DNA from: Rhodococcus sp. Z13
GTDB taxonomy: Bacteria; Actinomycetota; Actinomycetes; Mycobacteriales; Mycobacteriaceae
Direction: 5' to 3'
DNA: 64,000 bases
Assembly: GCF_025837095.1 (NCBI RefSeq)
Contig: NZ_CP107551.1
Location: 1,966,352-2,030,351, forward strand
This document shows, one piece after another, positions 1-7,883 of this stretch. The notes beneath the pieces were generated by a model. The model saw nothing but the letters and a program-made list of their open reading frames with translations, was not told the DNA's origin and ran no database searches. The translations under genes and the position numbers were made by a program. Every line of letters begins with the position of its first letter. Within the stretch, counting starts at the first letter, position 1.

Positions 1-322
1 TCACGTGTTCCCAGCGGCACGCCTCGGCGTGCACGTTCTCCCAGTCGAGACCGATGATGTCGACGAGGAGACGCTCGGCCAGCCGGTGCTTGCGCATGAC
101 CGAGACCGCCAGATCGCGGCCCTTCTCGGTGAGCTGCAGGTGCCGGTCGCCGGCGACGCGGAGCAGACCGTCGCGCTCCATCCGGGCGACGGTCTGGCTG
201 ACCGTGGGTCCGCTCTGCTCGAGCCGCTCGGCGATACGCGCCCGCAGCGGCACGACTCCTTCCTCTTCCAAGTCGTAGATGGTCCGGAGATACATCTCCG
301 TGGTATCGACCAGGTCCTTCAC
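1..322 (-). CDS. ideR: Iron-dependent repressor IdeR (3' end missing)
   Basis: DtxR/IdeR-family metal-dependent repressor, which in actinobacteria binds DNA with Fe(II) to control siderophore, iron-uptake and iron-storage genes. Only the first 107 codons are inside the window. They hold the N-terminal winged helix ([18 protein letters not shown], then [19 protein letters not shown] as recognition region) and the start of the dimerisation/metal domain, ending in EACRWEHV, whose Cys, Glu and His match the primary metal ligands of the family. I chose the GTG at 322 because it yields the family N-terminus [12 protein letters not shown] and has an AAGGGG element upstream. It diverges from acuC. 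The near-identity of the visible part to mycobacterial IdeR makes the call firm. Confidence 0.95.
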   Translation of the reverse strand, partial: MKDLVDTTEMYLRTIYDLEEEGVVPLRARIAERLEQSGPTVSQTVARMERDGLLRVAGDRHLQLTEKGRDLAVSVMRKHRLAERLLVDIIGLDWENVHAEACRWEHV

Positions 323-426
323 TCTCACACCCCTTCGTCCGGGCCGATTCTAACCGTGCGAACAGGGCGGCGGGGGTGCCCGTCGTTGCTCGCATGTGGG
401 GGTGCGGACCAGTAGCGTCTGTGGGC

Positions 427-1698
427 ATGACCACGAGCTCCACCGCGGCGGGCGGTACGACACAGCTGAGCGGCGATCGGATAGTGGTGTGGAGCCCCGA
501 CTACCTCGATTACCGATGGGGTCCGACACACCCGATGAACCCGACGCGACTCGATCTCACGATGGCGCTGTCCCGGAGTATCGGTCTGCTCGAGGGGGTC
601 GAGACACTCCGTCCCTCGCCGGCCGACGACACCGATCTGCTGCGCATCCACACCCCGGCCTACGTCGACGCGGTCAAGCGCGCCGGATCCGCGCCGGAGG
701 GCACACCGCCCCCTCCGGACGCCCCCCACGGACTCGGCACCGAGGACAACCCGATCTTCCCGCGCATGCACGAGGCCAGCGCCATCCTCGCCGGCGGCAC
801 CCTCGCCGCCGCCCGCGAGATCGCCTCCGGACGGGCCCGCCGCGCGGTGAGCATCGGCGGCGGCATGCACCACGCCATGGCCGACTGGGCCGCCGGCTTC
901 TGCGTCTACAACGACGCGGCCATCGCGATCTCGTGGCTGCTCGACCACGGCTTCGACCGCATCGCCTACATCGACGTCGACGCCCACCACGGCGACGGCG
1001 TCCAGCACGCCTTCCTCGGCGACCCGCGCGTGCTCACCATCTCGCTGCACCAGCACCCGGCGACGCTGTGGCCCAACACCGGCTGGTCCAGCGAGATCGG
1101 CTCGGGCGCCGCCGAGGGCACCGCCATCAACCTGCCGGTGCTGCCCGGCACCGTCGACGCCCTGTGGCTGCGGGCCTTCCACGCCGTCGTGCCCGGGGCT
1201 CTCGCCGCGTTCCGGCCGCAGATCCTGATCAGCCAGTGCGGCGCCGACAGTCACCGCGAGGACCCGCTCGCCGACCTGTCGCTCACCGTCGACGGGCAGC
1301 GCGCGTCCTATCTGGCGATGCGCGAGCTGGCCGATCGCTACTGCGAGGGCCGCTGGCTCGCTGTCGGCGGCGGCGGATACGGGCTCGTGCGGGTCGTGCC
1401 GCGTGCCTGGACGCACCTCATCGCCGCGGCGCTGGACCGCGAGATCGACCTGGACACACCGATCCCCGCGGAGTGGAGCGACCGCGTCACGAAGCTCGCC
1501 CCGAGCGTCGACCTGCCCACCACCATGGGGGAGGGCTCCGACCTGGCCTATCTGCCCTGGGACGGTCCCGGCGGTACACCCGAGACCGGGATCGCCTCGC
1601 TGGACCGGGCGTTGACCCGCATCGACTCGGCGATCATCGCGACCCGGCGGGCGGCCTTCCCTCTGCTCGGCCTGGATCCGGAGGACCCGCGTGACTGA
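427..1698 (+). CDS. acuC: AcuC-type lysine deacetylase (histone deacetylase superfamily)
   Basis: Zinc-dependent deacetylase of the arginase/deacetylase fold, about 423 residues, normal for AcuC. Visible motifs are the active-site region GGGMHHAMADWAAGFCVYND, the zinc-binding YIDVDAHHGDGVQ, and the late GGGGYGL with the catalytic-tyrosine position. AcuC enzymes deacetylate and reactivate acyl-CoA synthetases. Its stop overlaps the start of the acetyltransferase gene by 8 bases, so writer and eraser of lysine acetylation are translated from one mRNA. The ATG at 427 fits the N-terminus MTTSSTAAG. A TAGCGT hexamer at 413-418 lies 8 nt before it, suggesting a leaderless mRNA; a GTG at 421 is an alternative start. 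Confidence 0.9.
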   Translation: MTTSSTAAGGTTQLSGDRIVVWSPDYLDYRWGPTHPMNPTRLDLTMALSRSIGLLEGVETLRPSPADDTDLLRIHTPAYVDAVKRAGSAPEGTPPPPDAPHGLGTEDNPIFPRMHEASAILAGGTLAAAREIASGRARRAVSIGGGMHHAMADWAAGFCVYNDAAIAISWLLDHGFDRIAYIDVDAHHGDGVQHAFLGDPRVLTISLHQHPATLWPNTGWSSEIGSGAAEGTAINLPVLPGTVDALWLRAFHAVVPGALAAFRPQILISQCGADSHREDPLADLSLTVDGQRASYLAMRELADRYCEGRWLAVGGGGYGLVRVVPRAWTHLIAAALDREIDLDTPIPAEWSDRVTKLAPSVDLPTTMGEGSDLAYLPWDGPGGTPETGIASLDRALTRIDSAIIATRRAAFPLLGLDPEDPRD

Positions 1699-4423
1699 TC
1701 CGCAGAATCCTGCACCCGCCCCGCAGAAGCCCGCCGCAGCGGAGACCGACCCGGCGCGCGAGGCGGCACTGGCCCGGGCACGGGACTATCCCCGCCACTG
1801 GGTCGCCGACGTCCTCGCGTCCGACGGTGGGGTCGTGCACCTGCGGCCCATCGTCCCCGAGGACGCCGACGCGATCCTCGCGTTCCACGCCAAGCTCTCC
1901 GAACGCACCCGCTACCTGCGTTACTTCGGCCCGTATCCGACCATCTCGAAGAAGGACCTGTTCCGGTTCACGGTCGTCGACCACCGGTCGCGGGTGGCGT
2001 TCGTCGCCGTGCTCGGCGACGAGATCATCGCCGTCGGCCGGTACGAGCAGCTGACCGACGAAGGCGACGGGTTGTCCGCCGAGGTGGCCTTCACCGTCGC
2101 CGACTCCCATCAGGGCCGCGGTCTCGGCCCGATCCTGCTCGAGCACCTGGCCGGCGCGGCCGCCGAGAACGGCATCCACACCTTCGTCGCGGAGGTCCTC
2201 GCCGAGAACCGCCACATGATCACCGTCTTCCGGGAGGCCGGTTACCAGGTCAGCCGCAGCTTCGAGGGCGGGGTCGTGCGGCTCGAGTTCGCCATCGACC
2301 CCACCGAGGCCCTGGTGTCGGTGCGCAACGCCCGCGAACGCGCCGCCGAGGCCCGCAGCGTCCGCAACATCCTCACCCCGTCCAGCGTGGCGGTGATCGG
2401 TGCGTCCACCGACAGCCGCAAGGTGGGCAACGCAGTGCTGGTGAACATGCTGCGCAGCGGCTTCACCGGCCCGGTCTACCCGGTCAACGCCGAGAACCGG
2501 TCGGTGCGCGGTGTCCGCGCCTATCCCACCGTCCGCGACATCCCCGACGAGGTGGACCTGGCGATCGCCGCGGTGCCCGCCGAAGCGATCGACGCCGTCC
2601 TCGACGACTGCCTCGCCAAGGGTGTCAAGGCGCTGCTCGTCGTGTCCTCGGGCTTCGGTGAGACCGGTGCCGAGGGCCGCGACGCCGAGCGGCGGCTCGC
2701 CCTCGCGGCCCGCTCGCACGGCATGCGCCTGATCGGCCCCAACGCGCTCGGTGTCGCCAACAACGATCCCGCTATCCGGATGAACGCGACCCTGGCGCCG
2801 GTGCTGCCCGCCGCCGGCAACGTCGGCTTCTTCTGCCAGTCCGGCGCGCTCGGCATCGCCATCCTCGACGAGGCTGCCAAGACCGGCGTGGGCCTGTCGT
2901 CGTTCGTGTCGGCCGGCAACCGCGCCGACCTGTCGGGCAACGACCTGCTGCAGTACTGGGACACCGACCCCGCCACCGAGGTGATCCTGCTCTACCTGGA
3001 GAGCTTCGGTAATCCCCGCAAGTTCTCGCGCATCGCCCGCCGGGTGGCCCGCAGCAAGCCCATCGTCGCCGTCAAGAGCGGCCGGCACGCCGTCCCACCG
3101 GCCCTCGCGGCGCGTACCGGTGAGATGGACGACACCATCGTGCGCTACCTGTTCGAACAGGCCGGTGTGGTCCAGGTCGACTCGATCGGGCAGCTGTTCG
3201 ACTCGGCACTGCTGTTCGGCTACCAGCCGCTGCCCGCCGGGCCCCGCGTCGCCGTGGTCGGCAACTCCACCGCACTCGGGGTCCTCGCCGTCGACGCGGC
3301 GCGCGGGCAGGGACTGCAGGCCCCCGACGCGGTGGACCTCGGCGCCCAGGCGACCCCCGAGGAGTTCGCCACCGCGGTCGCGCAGGCCCTCGAATCACCC
3401 GAGGTCGACTCGGTCATCGCGGTGTTCGTCCCGCCGGTCGCGGTGGACGTCCAGCCCTTCGCGCAGGCCCTGCGCGACGCCGTCGCCGGGTCGGAGAAAC
3501 CCGTCCTCACGACCTTCCTGGCCACCGAGGGTATCCCCGACGTACTGGCCGTGCGCGGGCCGGACGGGAACCCGACCCGCGGGTCCGTGCCGTCCTATCC
3601 CGGGCCGGAACGCGCCGCCCTCGCTCTGGGGCGGGCCTGGCGCTACGCCAAGTGGCGCAGCCGGCCGCCGTCGCAGGTGGTGCGGCCCGCCGGGATCGAT
3701 CCGGAGCGGGCCCGCGCGCTCGTCGAGTCCTGGCTCGCCACCACCCCCGAGGGACGATTCCTGTCCGACACGGAAGCCGCGCTGCTGCTGTCCTGCTACG
3801 GCGTCGAGGTGGCCCCGTTCCGGGCCGTGACCACGGAGGACGAGGCCGTCGCCGCCGCCGAGGAGATCGGGTTCCCGGTGGCCGTCAAGGCCACGGGCGC
3901 GCAGTGGCGGCACCGCCCCGATCTGAGCGGGGTCCGCCTCGATCTGGTCGACACCGACTCGGTGCGGGTCGCCTACCGGGACCTCGCGGCGGCGTCGGGG
4001 GAGCCGCTGATGCACGTGCAGCGGATGGTGCCCAAGGGCATCGGCTGCGCCATCCGGGTGCAGGACGACCCGTCGTTCGGTTCGCTCATCTCGTTCGGGC
4101 TCGCCGGTGTCATCTCGGACCTGCTCGGCGACCGGGCCTACCGGGTGCTGCCGCTCACCGAGGACGAGGCGGTCGAACTGATCGACGCCCCGAAGGCGGC
4201 GCCGCTGCTGTCCGGCTACCGCAACGCCGAGCCGGTGAACAAGCCCGCCCTCGTCGACTTCGTCCAGCGCATCTCCGCGCTCGCCGACGACCTGCCCGAG
4301 GTGCGCGAGCTGGTGTGCGAGCCGGTACTGGCGTCACCGACCGGGGCGGAACTGACCGACGCGCACGTGCGCATCGGTCCGGAACCGCACCCGCTCGATC
4401 TCGGCCCACGTCGACTGCGCTGA
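1691..4423 (+). CDS. Protein lysine acetyltransferase: N-terminal GNAT fused to NDP-forming acyl-CoA synthetase-like domain
   Basis: About 910 residues. Residues ~45-205 form a GNAT domain (VVHLRPIVPEDADAILAFH; acetyl-CoA loop QGRGLGPILLEHL). Residues ~230-690 are a CoA-binding and succinyl-CoA-ligase-like region (VAVIGASTDSRKVGNAV, FFCQSGALGIAILDEAAKTG). Residues ~700-905 form an ATP-grasp-like domain. Pat enzymes acetylate acyl-CoA synthetases to switch them off. The GNAT-first order matches Streptomyces PatA and is the reverse of Salmonella Pat. Where ADP-forming synthetases carry SHTGxLAG with the catalytic His, this protein reads ALAARTGEMDD, so the synthetase part is probably regulatory rather than catalytic. 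It overlaps acuC by 8 bases (GTG start at 1691). Confidence 0.88.
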   Translation: MTDPQNPAPAPQKPAAAETDPAREAALARARDYPRHWVADVLASDGGVVHLRPIVPEDADAILAFHAKLSERTRYLRYFGPYPTISKKDLFRFTVVDHRSRVAFVAVLGDEIIAVGRYEQLTDEGDGLSAEVAFTVADSHQGRGLGPILLEHLAGAAAENGIHTFVAEVLAENRHMITVFREAGYQVSRSFEGGVVRLEFAIDPTEALVSVRNARERAAEARSVRNILTPSSVAVIGASTDSRKVGNAVLVNMLRSGFTGPVYPVNAENRSVRGVRAYPTVRDIPDEVDLAIAAVPAEAIDAVLDDCLAKGVKALLVVSSGFGETGAEGRDAERRLALAARSHGMRLIGPNALGVANNDPAIRMNATLAPVLPAAGNVGFFCQSGALGIAILDEAAKTGVGLSSFVSAGNRADLSGNDLLQYWDTDPATEVILLYLESFGNPRKFSRIARRVARSKPIVAVKSGRHAVPPALAARTGEMDDTIVRYLFEQAGVVQVDSIGQLFDSALLFGYQPLPAGPRVAVVGNSTALGVLAVDAARGQGLQAPDAVDLGAQATPEEFATAVAQALESPEVDSVIAVFVPPVAVDVQPFAQALRDAVAGSEKPVLTTFLATEGIPDVLAVRGPDGNPTRGSVPSYPGPERAALALGRAWRYAKWRSRPPSQVVRPAGIDPERARALVESWLATTPEGRFLSDTEAALLLSCYGVEVAPFRAVTTEDEAVAAAEEIGFPVAVKATGAQWRHRPDLSGVRLDLVDTDSVRVAYRDLAAASGEPLMHVQRMVPKGIGCAIRVQDDPSFGSLISFGLAGVISDLLGDRAYRVLPLTEDEAVELIDAPKAAPLLSGYRNAEPVNKPALVDFVQRISALADDLPEVRELVCEPVLASPTGAELTDAHVRIGPEPHPLDLGPRRLR

Positions 4424-4455
4424 GGTCTCGACCACCGACGGTCCCCGAACGGCAA

Positions 4456-4491
4456 CGATCCCCGAGAACCCAGCCCGGTTCTCGGGGATCG
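4456..4491. terminator. Bidirectional intrinsic hairpin between patA-like gene and sigB
   Basis: Perfect 15-bp inverted repeat (CGATCCCCGAGAACC / GGTTCTCGGGGATCG) with the 6-nt loop CAGCCC, in the 88-bp gap between two convergent genes. No clear U-tract follows on either strand, as is common in high-GC actinobacteria. Confidence 0.8.
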
Positions 4492-4511
4492 GATACCGCT
4501 GACGCGCCCGG

Positions 4512-5474
4512 TCAGCTGGCGTAGGCGCGAAGGCGCTCGGCGCGCTCGCCTTCGCGGAGCTTGGACATCACTTCGCGTTCGATCTGGCGGACCCGCTCAC
4601 GCGACAGACCGAACAGCTTGCCGATCTGGTCGAGGGTGCGGGGCTGGCCGTCGTCGAGGCCGTAGCGCAGCCGGATGACCTGCTGCTCGCGCTCGTCGAG
4701 GGTCGCCAGCACGCTGCGGACGTCGCTGTGCAGCAGCCCGGCGATGACCGCGGTCTCGGCGGAGGTGGCCTCGGCGTCCTCGATGAAGTCGCCCAGCGGG
4801 GCCTCCTCGTCGTTGCCGACCGGCATGTCGAGGCTCACCGGGTCGCGGCTGTGATCGAGCAGGTCGGCGATCTTCTCGACCGGGATGCCCGACTCGGCCG
4901 ACAGCTCCTCGTCGGTGGCCTCGCGGCCGAGCTGCTGGTGCAGCTCACGCTTGATGCGGGCCAGCTTGTTGACCTGTTCCACGAGGTGGACGGGGAGCCG
5001 GATCGTGCGGCTCTGGTCGGCCATACCGCGGGTGATGGCCTGCCGGATCCACCAGGTGGCGTAGGTCGAGAACTTGAAGCCCTTGGCGTAGTCGAACTTC
5101 TCCATGGCGCGGATCAGGCCCAGGTTGCCCTCCTGGATGAGGTCCAGCAGCGGCATGCCGCGGCCCGTGTAGCGCTTGGCGAGGGAGACGACGAGACGCA
5201 GGTTGGCCTCCAGCAGGTGGCTGCGGGCGGCCTGACCGTCGCGGACGATGATCGCGAGGTCACGCTTCTTCGCCGGGGACAGGCGCTTCTTGGTCTCCAG
5301 CAGATGCTTGGCGTACAGGCCTGCCTCGATCCGCTTGGCCAGCTCCACCTCGTCCTCCGCCGTCAGCAGCGCCGTGCGTCCGATGCCGTTCAGGTAGACG
5401 CGAACGAGATCGGCTGCGGGGCTCTGGCCGTCGAGGTCGGAATCGAAGCGGGTGGTGGTTTCGGGGCGTGCCAT
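4512..5474 (-). CDS. sigB: RNA polymerase sigma factor SigB (group 2 sigma-70)
   Basis: Non-essential primary-like sigma factor of about 320 residues. Region 1.2/2.1 starts at [20 protein letters not shown]. Region 2.3-2.4 reads [20 protein letters not shown], and the region 4.2 helix-turn-helix [19 protein letters not shown]. It lacks the Lys/Ala-rich N-terminal extension of the sigA product at 15.5-16.9 kb. I chose the ATG at 5474, which has AGGAGG 7 nt upstream; a longer open frame extends past it without a ribosome site. In mycobacteria sigB lies next to ideR and is a stress and stationary-phase regulator; the position here agrees. The upstream ECF-type promoter suggests stress induction. 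Confidence 0.93.
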   Translation of the reverse strand: MARPETTTRFDSDLDGQSPAADLVRVYLNGIGRTALLTAEDEVELAKRIEAGLYAKHLLETKKRLSPAKKRDLAIIVRDGQAARSHLLEANLRLVVSLAKRYTGRGMPLLDLIQEGNLGLIRAMEKFDYAKGFKFSTYATWWIRQAITRGMADQSRTIRLPVHLVEQVNKLARIKRELHQQLGREATDEELSAESGIPVEKIADLLDHSRDPVSLDMPVGNDEEAPLGDFIEDAEATSAETAVIAGLLHSDVRSVLATLDEREQQVIRLRYGLDDGQPRTLDQIGKLFGLSRERVRQIEREVMSKLREGERAERLRAYAS

Positions 5475-5510
5475 GACGTGCCTCCTCATCGGTGGTGTCT
5501 CACAGGGTTC

Positions 5511-5537
5511 AACGACCGGCGAGGCCGCGGAGTTCCC
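5511..5537 (-). promoter_or_regulatory. Candidate ECF (SigE/SigH-type) promoter of sigB
   Basis: On the minus strand GGGAAC (5537-5532) is followed after 17 nt by CGTT (5514-5511). Counted as GGGAACTC-N15-CGTTG, this fits the SigE-type consensus of mycobacteria, where sigB is a known SigE/SigH target. The -10 element ends 36 nt upstream of the ATG. Confidence 0.6.
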
Positions 5538-5611
5538 GTCCACCGTCGAGTACCACCTCTCTGACCTGCGCTAACCCGACGCGTGCCTGAGAAGTTGCTG
5601 AGAGATCCGCC

Positions 5612-7099
5612 TCAGGGAACCCGGACCGGCTCCACGAGACCGTGACGCACCAGACCGTGGACGAGCTCCACCGCCCGGTTCGCGAGGTCCTCCTCGTCCT
5701 CCCCGTGCGCGGCCGCCAGGAGCGACACGAGATCACCGAGGGCCAGACCGTCGGCGCGCATCCCGCCCAGCAGCGCCGCGGCGAGATCGTCCACCTCGTG
5801 CTGCCAGGCCGGCCCGCCGCCGCGGTGCACCCGCACCACGACCTGCTCCCAGCCCTCCTCGCCGGGCAGATGGACCCGTTCGAGCGCCGTGTCCGGGCGC
5901 ACCGCGAAGCGGGATTCGAGCACGTCGTGCTCGCGCAGCCAGTCCAGCCGGCGGAAGTAGTCGACGGCCTCGTCGCCCAGCGCGTCGGTGAAGGCGTGCC
6001 GCAGATCCTCGGCGAGCACGTCGGAGGGCAGCTCGGTGCGCCGCAGGTACACGAACCCGAAGCCGACACCTTCCACCCCGTGCCGCTCGAAGTGGTCGAG
6101 CCACTGCTCGGCGCGCACCGCGACCTCGGGATCACGCTGGTCGGCGTCCCCGTCGCGCAGCCAGGTACCCACGTACAGGGCCGGGTCGGCGACGTCGCGC
6201 TGCACGATCCACGCGTCCACGCCGTGCGAGGGCAACCAGGACGCGACCCGCGTGCGCCAGTCCTTGCCCTCGATGTGCACCCAGGAGGCGAGCATCGCGG
6301 CGGTGCCGCCGGGGTTCAGGTGCTCCACGGCGCGGGAGATCATCAGCTCGCTGGCGCCGTCGAGGTCCAGCCCGGAGTCGCGGTAGCTGTGCTCGATGTC
6401 ACCGGTGCTCACCACGAAGGGCGGATTGGCGACGAGCCGGTCGAAGGTGCGCCCGGCGACCGGTTCGAACCACGACCCCTCGAGGAACTCGATGTCGGTG
6501 TCGTTGAGGGCGGCGCTTGCGGCGGCCAGCGCCAGGCAGCGCGGATTGATGTCGGTCGCGGTAACCGTGTCGGCGTAGTCCGCCGCGCGGATCGCCTGCA
6601 CACCGCAGCCGGTACCGAGGTCGAGCACGGTGCCGACCCGGTCGGTGGGGGTGGCCTGCAGCAGCGACAGGGAGGCCTGGCCCACGCCGAGGACGTGGTC
6701 GGGTCGGGTGGGAGCGGGGCGCATCGCGCCGTCGAGATCCGACAGGACCCAGCGGCTGCCCGCCCCGGCGTCGAGCGGGCGCAGGTCCAGAGCGGTGCGG
6801 ATACCGTCACCGTCGGGCTCGAGCAGCCCGGCGCGCACCGCGTCGTCGAGATCGACGGGGTCCAGAGCGCGGGCGACCTCCTCGCGGCTCAGGGTGTCCT
6901 GCAGGAGGAACAACCGCACCAGGACGCCCAGGTCGCCGGCCTTGCGGGCGATGCGCCGGGCGGGCACGGGCTCGCTGCGTCCGAGGGCGGCGTGCGCCTC
7001 GGCGCCGAGCAGTTCCCGGAGGGAGTCGAGTTCGTAGCGGCAGCGCTGCAGCGCCGTCCGGAGGGCGGGGCAGATCGACAGGAGGAGATCGCGGTCCAT
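5612..7099 (-). CDS. Class I SAM-dependent methyltransferase with N-terminal DUF7059-type domain
   Basis: 495 residues. Residues ~1-150 are a helical domain resembling the DUF7059 N-terminus of actinobacterial methyltransferases. The central part is a Rossmann methyltransferase with SAM motif VLDLGTGCGVQAIRAADYA (~170) and catalytic motif LVANPPFVV (~228). NPPY/F motifs belong to enzymes that methylate amide or exocyclic amino nitrogens, such as HemK/PrmC or RsmC. About 200 C-terminal residues have no feature I recognise. The substrate is unknown; rRNA or a translation protein is a guess. It is followed on the same strand by sigB (137-bp gap) and preceded by a tandem repeat and the DUF3099 gene. 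Confidence 0.75.
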   Translation of the reverse strand: MDRDLLLSICPALRTALQRCRYELDSLRELLGAEAHAALGRSEPVPARRIARKAGDLGVLVRLFLLQDTLSREEVARALDPVDLDDAVRAGLLEPDGDGIRTALDLRPLDAGAGSRWVLSDLDGAMRPAPTRPDHVLGVGQASLSLLQATPTDRVGTVLDLGTGCGVQAIRAADYADTVTATDINPRCLALAAASAALNDTDIEFLEGSWFEPVAGRTFDRLVANPPFVVSTGDIEHSYRDSGLDLDGASELMISRAVEHLNPGGTAAMLASWVHIEGKDWRTRVASWLPSHGVDAWIVQRDVADPALYVGTWLRDGDADQRDPEVAVRAEQWLDHFERHGVEGVGFGFVYLRRTELPSDVLAEDLRHAFTDALGDEAVDYFRRLDWLREHDVLESRFAVRPDTALERVHLPGEEGWEQVVVRVHRGGGPAWQHEVDDLAAALLGGMRADGLALGDLVSLLAAAHGEDEEDLANRAVELVHGLVRHGLVEPVRVP

Positions 7100-7139
7100 C
7101 CGGCCATTCTCGCAAGCCGCCGGAACGAGCCCGACCCGG

Positions 7140-7214
7140 CCGTTCGGGACTCAGCCGTTCGGGACCCGGTCGTTCGGGACTCAGCCGTTCGGGACCCGGC
7201 CGTTCGGGACTCAG
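7140..7214. repeat. Five 15-bp tandem repeats spanning the DUF3099 stop codon
   Basis: Five head-to-tail 15-mers alternate between CCGTTCGGGACTCAG and CCGTTCGGGACCCGG; the third begins with T. The last copy contains the TGA stop of the DUF3099 gene (7211-7213, read on the minus strand). The array fills most of the gap to the methyltransferase start, so extra copies lie in the 3' untranslated region. Confidence 0.95.
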
Positions 7215-7573
7215 CCGTCGATGATGTGGTGTCGCGTCGGCTCGATGGCGGGTGCGTCGGTCTCGAACCGGCCGTCCCACCGGCTCGGCTCGTCCTTGCG
7301 GCGCGGCGGGCGGTCGTTGGCGATGAGCACGGCCATCCACGGCAGCGGGATGGACAGGCCGATGATCGCCATGGACAGCCAGGGGTTCTCCCAGATCCCG
7401 TAGGCGATCGCGGCGAAGAGCAGGGCCGGGATGCGGATGGACATCAACGTGAGGTACTTGCGAACCCGTGCTCGGTGCTGGTCCTCGAGCGACGTGGCCG
7501 CCTCGGTGATCAGAACCGGGTTGTCGGGTGATCCGTATTCGGGGGATCCGCCGAAACCGTGAGTTCTTGCCAT
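7211..7573 (-). CDS. DUF3099 small membrane protein
   Basis: About 120 residues of the actinobacterial DUF3099 family, at the same place relative to sigB as Rv2709 in M. tuberculosis. A short cytosolic segment (PVLITEAATSLEDQHRARVR) precedes two predicted membrane helices around residues 49-68 and 72-92, then a charged tail (DRPPRRKDEPSRWDGRFETD). Function is unknown. I chose the ATG at 7573, which follows a GGAAG element and gives the family N-terminus MARTHGFG. The stop codon lies inside a tandem repeat. Confidence 0.85.
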   Translation of the reverse strand: MARTHGFGGSPEYGSPDNPVLITEAATSLEDQHRARVRKYLTLMSIRIPALLFAAIAYGIWENPWLSMAIIGLSIPLPWMAVLIANDRPPRRKDEPSRWDGRFETDAPAIEPTRHHIIDG

Positions 7574-7646
7574 GTCTTCCACCTTCCCACGCCGGACCGG
7601 CTCGTGCACGTACGCATCCGCGCTCCGCGTGCGGCATCATGGACAC

Positions 7647-7883
7647 GTGAGCACGGATATCAAGGAACGGCCGGATACCACCACCGACGAGACGACCCAG
7701 GACGACACTCCCAAATTCTTCCACTACGTGAAGAAGGACAAGATCGCCGAGAGCGCGGTCATGGGAACGTACGTGGTCGCGTTGTGCGGTGAGGTCTTTC
7801 CGGTGACCCGGTCGCCGAAGCCCGGCTCCCCGGTGTGCCCCGAATGCAAGAAAGTCTACGACGGTTTGCGCAAGGGCGACTGA
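7647..7883 (+). CDS. DUF3039 small protein with CxxC motif
   Basis: 78 residues of the DUF3039 family, a conserved actinobacterial protein (Rv2708c position). The core reads FFHYVKKDKIAESAVMGTYV then VALCGEVFPVTRSPKPG and a CPECKK motif; with the earlier Cys this could bind zinc. Function is unknown. The GTG at 7647 gives the N-terminus VSTDIKERPD; CATCAT at 7635-7640 ends 6 nt before it, so a leaderless mRNA is likely. Its last 28 bases overlap the convergent YihY gene. Confidence 0.85.
   Translation: MSTDIKERPDTTTDETTQDDTPKFFHYVKKDKIAESAVMGTYVVALCGEVFPVTRSPKPGSPVCPECKKVYDGLRKGD

Noticed and set aside
5642-7531. Long open frame antisense to the methyltransferase and DUF3099 genes
   Set aside because: It translates the tandem repeat and reverse complement of a gene with SAM motifs; a high-GC shadow.
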